From Pigoraptor vietnamica (taxonomy: Eukaryota > Opisthokonta > Filasterea): DNA of 36,520 nt. The DNA lies in the NCBI GenBank assembly GCA_943704525.1, contig CALSCQ010002096.1, positions 1 through 36,520 of the forward strand. The letters are read 5' to 3'. Positions 1-16,975 of this stretch are shown in pieces. The translations under genes and the position numbers were made by a program. Under the pieces are notes generated by a model. It was not told the DNA's origin. It did no database searches and was given only the letters and a program-made list of their open reading frames with translations. How positions within the stretch are numbered: the first letter of the stretch is position 1; each line of letters starts with the position of its first letter.

Positions 1-68
1 CGACTAAATCAGCGGCGTGTGGCTGTCGGGCGGTTACCCGATTGCTGGAGTGTGGAAGTGTGGAGATT

Positions 69-97
69 CGGCTACCGATTGCCTCTTTTGGTAGCCG
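69..97. repeat. Short inverted repeat (hairpin)
   Basis: CGGCTACC (69-76) and GGTAGCCG (90-97) are perfect inverted arms around a 13-base spacer. The stem is too short for a tRNA and no gene lies around it. The role is unknown and it may be chance. Confidence 0.5.
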
Positions 98-192
98 CGG
101 GTCTCACACTTTACATGTGGAACCTATGTCTGCTGCACCCACCTCCCAAAATGATGGAGTCGATGGACAGCTGTCTATGACATAAGGACTGA

Positions 193-195
<3 letters not shown>

Positions 196-233
<38 letters not shown>

Positions 234-248
234 CTCCCTCCCTCGTGT

Positions 249-277
<29 letters not shown>
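196..277. repeat. (CT)n then (CA)n microsatellites
   Basis: A pure CT run (about 196-231) is followed, after a short C/T-rich link, by a CA run (about 247-277). They occupy the spacer and possible 5' leader upstream of the ubiquitin-like/AN1 gene. Apart from these runs and a small hairpin, I see nothing else assignable in bases 1-503. Confidence 0.9.
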
Positions 278-279
<2 letters not shown>

Positions 280-503
280 GCACGGTCTCACTCGACCATC
301 ACTCCCGACCTTAGCACGCACCTCCGTCGCGGGACTTCCTTTCGCCAACATGGCGTCTCACTTGACCTGTACATTGAAAACCCAAACTTTAAGAAAGACT
401 TCCGTCGCGATTGTGTTTTTCGCTGTCGCAGTCACTCGGACCACTCTCTGCGCATCCCACAACAACCCCACCTTCCCTCTCAAGCCTTGTGCCGACTGCG
501 ACT

Positions 504-1640
504 ATGGCGGATAGCTCGCCTCCCAGCAACAACGACGGCTCGGACTCAGCCACAGAAGACTCGCGCTCTCCCGGCGAGATGCTCCCTATCACGTTTACCG
601 TCAGCCACGACTGCGGGGGCGAGTTCCAGGTGCGGGCGCTACCCTCGACCACGCTTCGCAGCATCGTGGCTGCTGTTGCGCGCACCCTGTTTCTTCAAGA
701 AGGTTCCCTGTGGCACTGTGTGCACGCGGGACACACGCTGGGCGCCGGCAACGCGGACGCCACCGCGTGGGACCTCGGAATTCGCGAGGGCTCGGTCATC
801 CGACTCGTCCCGCACATGGCCACAGGTGCGTTTGTTGCGTGGCGCAGAGACCGCACGCGCTCTCTGTTGCAATCTCTGCGGCAAATTTGGCCTTGCTCCA
901 CAGGGATCGGGCCGCACGGCGGCGACCCCGTGTGCGTGTCCGCGGACAACGGCCCCGACGGACCTCTTGAGCCGCGCGAGGACAATGTAATGCCTCTGCG
1001 GTGGGACGTAGCGGTGCTTACGGACATCAGTGACGGGAGCGCAGACACGAATGCGCCCGCGACTGACAGCGACGACAGCGACGACGAAGGCGGTGAAGGC
1101 ATTGACGGCGGAGGCGCTGAGATATTGCGCGCATGTGTTGCGTGGGCCGCTTGCCGAGGAATGGAAAAGTGGGCCACCGGCGAGCGCCCCGCTCCTCAAA
1201 GCGCGCATGCCCTCGCGCGAGACAACAATGGAGTCGCCGCACCCGCAGCTCCCGCCAGCACGGACTTTTCAGGGCGTAGCACCGATCGGCTGCCGTTCTC
1301 GCGCAACCTACCGCCGAGTGGAACACGCGACGCTGACGGAGCCCCGGTCGGAGGGTCACGTGAGGGGACTCGCTCTTCAACACCTGCAGGCGGTCCCCTC
1401 CGTACTGTCGCAAGCGGCCGAGTGCGACGTGACCGACGCGCCAGGGGCACGTCCGCACGCAGTCCTCTTCGCTGTGAGGCGTGTCGGGCAGAAATCTACC
1501 CTGGCCAGCCACATCGGTGCCGCTGTGGGGGCGTCTTCTGCGAGCGCCACCGACGCTTCGACCAACACGCTTGTGCCAACGGAACGGACGCAAGCGCACG
1601 CTACGACGGGAGCGGCGGAGGCGAGAACGGGCGGGGGTAG
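504..1640 (+). CDS. Ubiquitin-like domain and AN1-type zinc finger protein
   Basis: The start is the ATG at 504, opening MADSSPP; the frame runs to TAG at 1638 (378 aa unspliced). Residues about 30-105 read as a ubiquitin-like fold (LPITFTVSHDCGGEFQVRAL then the segment ending GSVIRLVPHM). A low-complexity, Asp/Gly-rich middle with DSDDSDDEGG follows. Near the C-terminus an AN1 finger is seen: C-x2-C, then CRCGGVFCERHRRFDQHAC, with the Cys and His spacing of the family. AN1/ubiquitin-like proteins in other eukaryotes act with p97/Cdc48, the proteasome or stress responses; that role is inferred here. A 78-bp GTGCGT...CAG interval at 826-903 could be an in-frame intron, giving 352 aa. It has the size and splice sites of other introns here, so I favour splicing. 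The domain call is fairly sure and the exact function is not. Confidence 0.8.
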   Translation: MADSSPPSNNDGSDSATEDSRSPGEMLPITFTVSHDCGGEFQVRALPSTTLRSIVAAVARTLFLQEGSLWHCVHAGHTLGAGNADATAWDLGIREGSVIRLVPHMATGAFVAWRRDRTRSLLQSLRQIWPCSTGIGPHGGDPVCVSADNGPDGPLEPREDNVMPLRWDVAVLTDISDGSADTNAPATDSDDSDDEGGEGIDGGGAEILRACVAWAACRGMEKWATGERPAPQSAHALARDNNGVAAPAAPASTDFSGRSTDRLPFSRNLPPSGTRDADGAPVGGSREGTRSSTPAGGPLRTVASGRVRRDRRARGTSARSPLRCEACRAEIYPGQPHRCRCGGVFCERHRRFDQHACANGTDASARYDGSGGGENGRG

Positions 1641-1727
1641 CGAGAATTTATATAATCGCGCGTGTTACGGTTGAATCGTAACAGGCGGCATCGTTTGGCT
1701 AAAGTAAACACTTTCCCCGCTGCTCTA

Positions 1728-1733
1728 AATAAA
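1728..1733 (+). terminator. Polyadenylation signal AATAAA
   Basis: A canonical AATAAA lies 88 bases after the stop of the AN1 gene and 46 bases before the start of the acetyltransferase gene. The two + strand genes are therefore very tightly packed. Confidence 0.6.
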
Positions 1734-1778
1734 GCGACCCTTTGTTTTTTTCAAACGGTTTGAGACGCGAATGTGAGA

Positions 1779-3529
1779 ATGGGCGAAAGTGCGACGTTTG
1801 AAATACGCGCCATTGGCGAGGATGAACTTGGCGCATGGTACGACACGCTTGCCGATGCCTTTGCAGAGAAGGTCCGTGTGTACACGTGCACGTGTGTGCG
1901 TGCATCACTGCGCGAGTGCGTGCGAGTGCGTGCGAGTGTGCCCTTCCTTCTCGCGTGTGTGCGTGTATGCGTCCGTGTGCTAGTTTCCTTCTCTTGTATG
2001 ATGTGCGCTGCATGCGAGGGCGTGGGCTTCGTTCTCTCGTGTGTACGCATTAGGTACTCTGTGTGAGTGCGTACGTGTGCGTGTTTCTTGCATGTGCGCA
2101 AGTGTGCGTACGTGTGCGTGTGCGTGTTTTTTGCGTGTGCGCATGAAGTGCAATGCGTGTGCGTGGCTTCCTTCTTTCGTGTGTGCGCATTAGGTACTCT
2201 GTGTGCGTGCGAGTGCGTTACGTGTGCGTGTGCGTGTTTCTTGCGTGTGCGTGCGAGTGCGTTCGTGTGCATGTGCGTGTGTCTTGGCACGTGCGCAATT
2301 AGTGAGTGGCTAGTCTCGAAAGTTCAGCGTAAGAGCCTGAGTGTGTGCCACACGCACGTGACGCAGGGCACCCCGCGTTCGTACTTTCAGCGTCACTGGG
2401 ACAACGACCCCCTGCGACACATTGGGGGAATATGGGCTGCGTTTGACCGCGAGGGCGTCCTCGCAAGCACGGTGCGCGTCTTTGAGCGCGAAATGATGTG
2501 CCTGGCGGCGGATTGCAGGTGCGTGCGCGTGCGCGTGTGAGGGTATGTACGTGCGGTTTGCGTTGGTTCCGTGTTATGCGTGCATGTGTAGTTCCTCCTC
2601 TGGTTGTTGCGTTATCTCTTCGCGTCTCAAGTCGCACAAACGCACCCCTTCCCCGCAGCGTCGTCCCCGTCGGTTTCGGCGGCATTGGCGAAGTCGGCAC
2701 TCGCGCGTCCCATCGTGGACAGGGTCTCGCCTCCCAACTGCTTCGGCGTGCAGAGGCGCACACGGCCGCCCGCGGATTGCCCATCGCGCTCCTCCACACG
2801 AGCAATCCGCGCACCGCCGCGTTCTACCGCAGCCTCGGGTGGGTCCCGTTGCCTGTGCCGACGGTCTCCGCAGTTGCGCGCCCTGCTGCGGACGCCGTCG
2901 CATTAGGGTCCAAAAGGGTACGAATGGACGAGGAGGACTCGGTCGACGCGCGCGACGTGCGTGCGCTGCACAGGGCGGGCTTGCGTCGCGGCGACTTTCT
3001 GGGGGCGGTGCCTCGCAGCGACGAGTACTGGCGCCGGTGGGTGGCGTCGGACGTCGAGGCGAAGAAGTCGTGGCTGGGCGTTGCGAGGGACAGCGACGGG
3101 GCCGCCGCGGGATATGCGGTTTTTTGGGCGCGGCACGTGACCCCTGGTGGTGGCGTTGCGGTTCACTGCCACGAGTTTGTGTCGGCCGCGGGTGTTCACG
3201 TGACCTCTCGCGCGGCTGCTTTCGAGTCGCTGCTGTGTGCGTGCGTGCGAGACACGCTCGGCGCGACGGGTGACGATGTGACGCTCACGGGCGGCGCGGC
3301 GTGTGTCGCAGACGTGTGCGAGGCTCGAGGGTGGCCGGCGACACGCGGCCTGGATGAGGGCTGGCTTGCTCGCGCCGTCGATCCCGCAGGTGTATTTCGC
3401 GCGCTAGGGCGGCAAGTCAGCACCGAGTGCCCGCCGACGGAAGGCGCGGCGATTGAGGCTCTGCGGAGTTCGCTTGGGGAGGGCGAAATGCGCACGCGCC
3501 GGTGTTTTTTTGGAATGGATGCGTTCTAA
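1779..3529 (+). CDS. GNAT-family N-acetyltransferase (Eis-like)
   Basis: Three exons fit: 1779-1871, 2367-2518 and 2659-3529 (371 aa, all in phase). The upstream GTG is ignored and ATG at 1779 starts MGESATFEIRAIGEDELGAW. Exon 2 carries YFQRHWDNDP and the strand IGGIWAAFDREGVLASTVRV. Exon 3 carries the acetyl-CoA binding motif A, GIGEVGTRASHRGQGLASQL, followed by ALLHTSNPRTAAFYRSLGW, a typical GNAT motif B ending (xxxFYxxLGW). After residue about 150 comes a second, acetyltransferase-like half, as in Eis-type proteins. The enzyme should move an acetyl group from acetyl-CoA to an amine; the substrate cannot be told. Intron 1 is a 495-bp GTGCGT-rich repeat tract and intron 2 is GTGCGT...CAG. 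No signal peptide is seen, so it is probably cytosolic. Confidence 0.85.
1872..2366 (+). repeat. GT/GTGCGT-rich repeat intron of the acetyltransferase gene
   Basis: The whole 495-bp intron is built from GTGCGTGTG-like repeats. A block containing CGCATTAGGTACTCTGTGTG near 2046 recurs near 2186, so a segment of about 140 bp has been duplicated. The tract contains many GTGCGT copies, the hexamer used as the real donor in other introns here. Confidence 0.75.
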
Positions 3530-3920
3530 TGAACGGCTCTTCTTTGTGTGCAGCTGCGCACTCACTGAGGCACTGCGTGGCGAGGATGAAGGATCAGGGC
3601 GTGAGTGCGGTTGCCCATCTGAACAGTGGAAGTTGTATCCACTTTAATTTAACACAAGATCGTCGGCTAAATTCGGCTTGCTCCAAAGAACAACGTGCGC
3701 CAAAACATGTGCACATCCGTCGACGGAGGAGGGATCCGGCCAGCGCCGAACATGTAGCATGAGGTCGGCGAGCAACCCTCGAGGCTTTTAGGACTTTTCG
3801 GGTGTTGGCTCAACGCGCACGCCACACACGTCTTTGACAGCCCTTATGGGAGTGCCCCAACAGCGCCAGGCCAATCCGTCAAAGGCATGAAGACTGCCGC
3901 ACAAACAGAGCGGCAACGCC

Positions 3921-4320
3921 TCAGTCGGGAAGAAAAATGGCGACATCAGAGAACTTGTCGGCGATTCGGCCGATGTTCGAACCAAACACATGCGCCGGCG
4001 TGAGTTGATCGCCGTCCACCGGCAAGTCCCGGGGTCGATTTGCCGCTGCGCGGGAAGTGGGGGCGAATAATAGCGCTCGCCTCCGCCTGCATCTGAGAAA
4101 TGTTCGTTGCGAACCCGACCTTGTAGTAGTTGGGACGACAGCCAGGACTCCGCAAGCTCCGTGCGGAACACGCCGTTCACGACAGGCATACTCACTGGCA
4201 GCTTCAATGGGAATCAGCCACATGCCAGTTCACAGAATTTCCAATGTTTGTGCCGCATCGTTGGGTTTGAGAGTAACGTCACAATTAATCTGCACACTTT
4301 TTCCATCAGCGTCATTGGAT
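3921..4320 (-). pseudogene. Decayed coding remnant of unknown family
   Basis: Several protein-like pieces lie one after another on the minus strand but in different frames, for example VNGVFRTELAESWL, YYKVGFATNISQMQAEASA and LTPAHVFGSNIGRIADKFSD, ending in a stop near 3921. The composition is less GC-rich than neighbouring genes and no splice signals join the pieces convincingly. I read it as a broken gene with several breaks; I do not recognise the family. It sits in the spacer between the convergent acetyltransferase and AROM genes. It may be a captured foreign fragment, but that is only inferred. Between 3530 and 3920 I see no gene. Confidence 0.4.
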
Positions 4321-4475
4321 CGAGCGCACTTGGATAGTACGTACGGCACTTCGTGAGACGAGTGTGTGTGGTGACTGTGTGTACGCGTGTGTATGATTGA
4401 ATGCTTTGTGTGCTCACCCGTGTATGAGTCAGAGAAGTGTGAATATGAGCTCAGGATTTTACAGCACGCCTCACT

Positions 4476-12242
<7,767 letters not shown>

Positions 12243-12493
12243 CTTCGCCTCTCTTGCGGCAAACTCGCCGCCAGCACGACGCACAAAGCAAGCTCGCACA
12301 CGTGCACGCACGCTGTTCTCTTAAACGCGCGACATGAGGGAGAGAGGGCGAGTGGATGAGTCCGTGCCTGACGTCAGCTGTGTGTAGGACAAGGGCTAAT
12401 GAAGGGTGGATGTTTCGTGTAACAGTGTTACAGTCGACTTTCAAGCACATGCAGGTCTCCCTACATCTGTCGCTCTGTGTGTGTGTGTGTGTG

Positions 12494-12527
<34 letters not shown>

Positions 12528-12867
12528 TGTGTGTGTGTGTGTGTGTGTGTGCATGTGTGTGTGTATGTGTGTGTGCGTGTTATGTACGCCTGTGTATTTG
12601 CGCTGTTGTTTGCTATGTCTCGCAAGTTGGAGTCACTGAAAAACGGAGAGAAGAGGTAAGTGGACGTTGAGGGTGGTGTGCGTGTGTGTGTGTGTGTGCG
12701 TGTGTGTGGTGTGTGTGTGTGTGTGGTATGTGTGTGTGCTCCATTTGTGTGACTGATGCCGCATGGTGGGAAGTGGATGGGCAGAGGGTGGAGAGGGGAC
12801 ACTCTGAATTCCTCAGTCTCAGGGGAAACTTGAGTTCATACAACGCGGGTGTGCGCCCTTAAGCAGC
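12243..12867. other. Spacer with GT/GA microsatellites
   Basis: This spacer separates the AROM start from the cupredoxin stop, both on the minus strand. It holds (GT)n-(GA)n-(GT)n from about 12475 to 12590 and another GT tract at about 12678-12740. It must contain the AROM promoter. I see no clear TATA box or coding sequence. Confidence 0.7.
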
Positions 12868-14224
12868 TCACGGAAGGGGGATGTCGCCTTCGTCGTCCTC
12901 CGCGCTGCACTCGGCGTTGTTCCACTCCTCCGCCGCCTCGTACCACTCGTCAAAGTCCCTCTTCCACCGCAGCAGCCGCTCAATGTACGGCACAGCGGGT
13001 CCACCCGTGGGCATGGGCGTTGCAGCGGCAGTTTCGGTTGGTGCAACGGGGACGGACGTCGGAACGGCAGTTTCGGTCGGCTTAACGGGGACGGACGATG
13101 CGACCACCTCGGTGGGCTCGACAGGCGCAGGCGTCGTGGGGATCGCTCTGGCCACAGACTCGCTGTAGGCCGCCCAGTACGAGCTGGCCGACGCACGCAC
13201 GTTCGCCACGCTCTTCGCCGACGCCTTCGCAACGGACGCGGCGGAGACGGAGGACGCGCGAATCTTGACGCTGGTGGCGGACACCTTAGCCACCGACGCG
13301 TGCGAAGCGGCCGAGATGGAAGAGGCGCGCGCGATGGACGAGGAGCGTGCGGCGACGCTGCTCGCGGACGCACGCGCAATCGACGAGGAGCGTACGGCGA
13401 CGCTGCTTGCGGACGCACGCGCAATCGACGAGGAGCGTACGGCGACGCTGCTTGCGGACGCACGAGCAATCGAGGACGAGCGTGCGGCGACGCTAGTGGC
13501 GGACGCACGGATCACGGAGACGGAGGACGAGCGCGCGTTGGCGGCCGTCTGGACGACAATGGTGCCCTTCATTCCTACTGCGCAGTGCGGCTGCGTGTGA
13601 AGTGCGGGAGTGAGCTGTGCGTGTACGTGCGCCGCTTCCCATTCTCTCTCCTTGTCCAGTTGTTCCCTCGCAGGGTCGCAATGGTGTGCGCCGTTAGTTG
13701 TTCAAGAGGAGGTGGTTAAACGCGTGCCGATTCGGAGTGCGTGCATGCGTCATGGGCTCGCCACTATCTGTACCAGCAGCGAGCTCCAAAGGGACGCGTA
13801 CGTGCGTAACACTTACGTCGCACTTGAAAAGGTACGTTCCCGCCGTTTTGAAGACCATCGAGAACGAGTCGACGGCGCCAGGCCTCCCGCTCGAGAAGCC
13901 GCCGCTCTTGTTGGAGCCGCAGTTCGACAGCGACGTAATCTGGCGCACGTTGTGGGCGCCTGCCTTCAGCGACGTCCACTTCACAGTGTCGCCAACGGTG
14001 ATGAACAGCGTGGCCGGCGAGAACGACGTGCCCTTTGCGGCAATCGTCCACGTCTTGGCCGTTGTTGCGCCAGGCTGCCCATCGGACGCAGTTCCGTCGT
14101 CCGCCGAGCTGTCGAGAATGACCCAGCCGAGGCCGTTCGAGTCGTCTGCTTCACTGCCCTCAGGGGACTGCGCGAACGCAGCGCCCGCGACCAGCGCAAA
14201 CAGCAGGAGTGTGTGCAGGCGCAT
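12868..14224 (-). CDS. Secreted cupredoxin with Ser/Ala repeat tail
   Basis: Two exons, 14224-13817 and 13590-12868, give 376 aa. A signal peptide opens the protein (MRLHTLLLFALVAGAAFAQS). The next about 110 residues are a type 1 copper domain: FSPATLFITVGDTVKWTS, a first His in AGAHNVRQ, then YLFKCD joined across the intron to PHCAVGMKGTIVVQ. This gives the expected Cys, His and Met ligands in C-x2-H-x4-M order, so copper binding is likely. The rest is a low-complexity tail with four 15-residue repeats like ARSSSIARASASSVA, then a Pro/Thr stretch and an acidic C-terminus (DDEGDIPLP). The tail could be an O-glycosylated stalk; no GPI or membrane anchor is obvious. The donor is a textbook GTAAGT and the acceptor is CAG. 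The role (electron transfer, copper handling or cell surface) is not shown. Confidence 0.85.
13328..13515 (-). repeat. 45-bp coding minisatellite in the cupredoxin tail
   Basis: About four near-identical 45-bp units encode the repeating Ser/Ala/Arg 15-mers. They keep the reading frame, so length changes would add or remove whole repeats without breaking the protein. Confidence 0.85.
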
Positions 14225-14380
14225 TTTCAGCCAGTGCCGGCGGTTGTGACGAACCGCCGCACGAGTATTACCACTGGCCTGTCTTGTATGGTCAGTATTA
14301 TGAGCTCTAATTATGGCGTCTGTGAGTAGTGACAGTGAGTAAGAGAGGGGAGAGAGACTGAGAGAGAGAGAGAGAGAGAG

Positions 14381-14415
<35 letters not shown>

Positions 14416-15368
14416 CCATCGGCGCCTGTCGGTGCAATAATGACAGTCTGGCCCCAATCGCTCCAAATATGGCATGAGTACGTACTCTCGCCGAGACACC
14501 CGTGTAATAATTTGAATAATCCGTCAAAAATCATTCCAATCTGCCCCACAAATTCAGTCTAATTCGCCTGCGATTGTCCTCCTCCGGCCACACCCCCAGC
14601 GGAACGGCACGTGGACGCCGCCTCCTTCCTTCTGCGCTGGCTAAACTGGCCAAGCACCCGTAAAAACAAGGGCGCCGATTCGGTTGTCTGGGTGCGTTCC
14701 ATGTTTACGTGTAAAAGCTTGCAGTACGCTCCCTTTGGCCGAGAAAGAGTGGACTCGGGCTGGCCCGCCGGCGATCGGCACTCTCGGGTGCGTGCGGCAT
14801 GTCAAGTACCGGCAGCCGGGCCCTGCTTCATCGGGTCGAAGAACGAATCAGTTCTTGTCAGTGAAAGAGAAGGCCGAGACGGCGCCAATGGAAAGAAATG
14901 GTATTGTTCAGATGCGTCCTATCAAAACTCTCATTGCGCTGCCGCGGCACAACGGCGTCAGCCAACGACGATGCGGGCAAGTGGTGTTTTGCGCAAAGGT
15001 ACTTATAGTTTTATGTTTATAACAGTCGAACTCGACTCAGTATTAATGCTCAGTCCTCAAATCCAAAGATAACGACGCCAAAGACCTGCGCGTGCCAGTG
15101 TGCAGACTGAACCGTCAGTGGTGTTGTCATGCGCCAGTACGTTGGTTGATTGCACGCGAGTGGGACTGGAGAGGCCGTTACAAAGGCCAGTTTGAGTCGA
15201 GCGTGCAGCAGAACTGGCCGTTCCCGCCGAGTGCGCATAGCCACATTAAAGCAACACTGACATATGGACTGCAGACACCGCAATTGGCTTGCACACATTC
15301 AGAGCTACTACAGCTCACGTGCATCAAGCAATAAACTCAGAATCACATGGGCCCGCTCACAGCAAACG
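14225..15368. other. Unassigned spacer with possible unknown coding traces
   Basis: The cupredoxin promoter side carries a GA/GT microsatellite (14361-14414). Beyond it, about 14600-15330 is less repetitive and less GC-rich. On the plus strand short open stretches look faintly protein-like (for example QFLSVKEKAETAPMERNG near 14850 and REWDWRGRYKGQFESSVQQN near 15160), but they lie in separate short frames and I find no supporting splice sites. I assign no gene. A decayed insert is one possibility. Confidence 0.35.
14361..14414. repeat. (GA)n-(GT)n microsatellite
   Basis: Twelve or so GA units run directly into about fifteen GT units, 140 bp upstream of the cupredoxin start codon. Confidence 0.9.
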
Positions 15369-16714
15369 TCACTGCACGTGAGAACAAAACCACCGGCTCA
15401 CACACAATGGAGCATGCACACACACGGCATTACAGGCGGCAATGGTCGCACGCACCGCGCCCATCAGCGTGATGAGGGAGCCGGCGGCGCCGACCGCGTT
15501 GATGTTGCACGCCTTGCTCTTCCCCCGGCGGAACGACGACTTGAGGCACGGTTGGAGGAAGTCGGCTGTGAATTGGAAGTAGAAGAACACGAGCACGAGG
15601 CTCATTGTCGCAAAGCGGCTGGCGTGGTGAAGGGTCAAGGCAGTCACGCGGTCTGTTTGGGGTTGCGTTGTTGTTTGGCGGGTGGTGGAGGACGGAAGCA
15701 TCGACGCAACACGCCCGCATGCCAACACGTTCAAAGTAAACAGGGGACGATGGAGGGCTGCGTGTAGGGAGCAGGCGACGGAGAGAGGCACGCAGAGTGA
15801 AGCGGCGGGAGTCACGAGGGGCGGATATGAGGTGCGTCTTTCCCACGAAGCACATGATGATCGCCACGAGTTCGATGATGAGAATGGGCCAGAGGTACCA
15901 GAAGAACGCCGAGCTGCGGTCGCCGTACAGCGCGAACGTGTTGTCGCTGTTGCTGTTCGTGGGGAACTCGGCGTCGTACGATACCTTGCCGGTGTACAGG
16001 AATTGAAGCACCTGCGTGGACGTTGTTTGAATGGTACGGAGAATTAGCGCTCACATGATCGCAGCAGTAGTTGACGAGGAGAACGGGAGTGAGACAGAGC
16101 TGGCGCAGCACCCTTGTATGTACATGTGCGCAGTCGTACGTTGCGCATGCGTGTGTGCGTGCGTGGTCAGTGTTGCGGGCGTGTGGTGTGCGGGCGTGTG
16201 TGGTCTGCGTGCGTGCTTGTACGCCCCGCCCAAAAAGTCAACTATGCAGCGCAACTCAACACTCACCCATCCGCACTGGAAATGGGACCGTAGATGTGGA
16301 GAAGTCAATACAGGCTCGAGGGCAAGACAAGGGCTAGCCACCATACGGTGCTCGCAACTCGCAATTACAACGTCACAATTTTCACCTCAATTCGCCAATC
16401 TCTTTCTCCCTCTCTCACTCCCTCTCCCTCTCCCTTCTCAACACACACTCTTCTCCTCCGTCAGCGAACACGTGTGAGAGCACGAACACAAGGCGTGCAA
16501 AAGAAAGGCAAACGGACGAACCTCGAACTAGCAATGGACGTCAAAGTAAACGAAAATTCAAATACGGCGCGATGAACAAAACCCCCGAGCCCATTCCCAT
16601 CGTGGCGCGCGGGCAGTTCCTCTCCTTACGCACCAGCATGAGCGCCGCGGGGATAAACCGCAGCTTGCTGAGCTTGTTGGAGGGCACGGCCCCCACGTCC
16701 TCCACCTTCGTCAT
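15369..16714 (-). CDS. Small multi-pass membrane protein, family unknown
   Basis: A tentative model uses exons 16714-16630, 16314-16277, 16099-16055, 16011-15854 and 15618-15456, with the stop possibly in a last exon at 15371. It gives about 163 aa, starting MTKVEDVGAVPSNKLSKLRF. Hydrophobic segments are seen in IPAALMLVP, LCLTPVLLVNYCC, AFFWYLWPILIIELVAIII, MSLVLVFFYFQF and GAAGSLITLMG, so three or four membrane spans are likely. VLQFLYTGKVSYDAEFPTNS may be an outside loop. Exons 1, 4 and 5 are well supported by open frame and hydrophobicity; exons 2 and 3 have alternative splice sites. I do not recognise the family. A tetraspan type such as MARVEL or claudin-like is only a guess. Confidence 0.5.
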
Positions 16715-16975
16715 TTATCCCCAATCAACCGCCCCAGGGCACACTCAGCCGCGCCTCTTCCAGTCGCACGCTTGTGCGGTAATAGGAGCCCACACGGACG
16801 ACTACAGGGTCTCAGAGACAACCGCAGAACAACGGCGTTTTCTTTGGGGCCGGTGTCTCTCTGGTCGTGGAACAATGCCATGCTACCACCCCGTTGCCAT
16901 GGCGGATGATAACATGGGCGTCCGGACATCACCAGGTCGGCAGAAGAAACACTTTATCCATAGGCAGGTGAGCGC

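Noticed and set aside
69-97. tRNA or other structured RNA gene
   Set aside because: The hairpin lacks tRNA arm layout and there is no B-box sequence nearby. I saw no convincing tRNA or rRNA gene anywhere in the window.
3921-4320. Naming the remnant as a virus-derived element
   Set aside because: No capsid, polymerase or integrase motif is recognisable and there are no terminal repeats, so the origin is left open.
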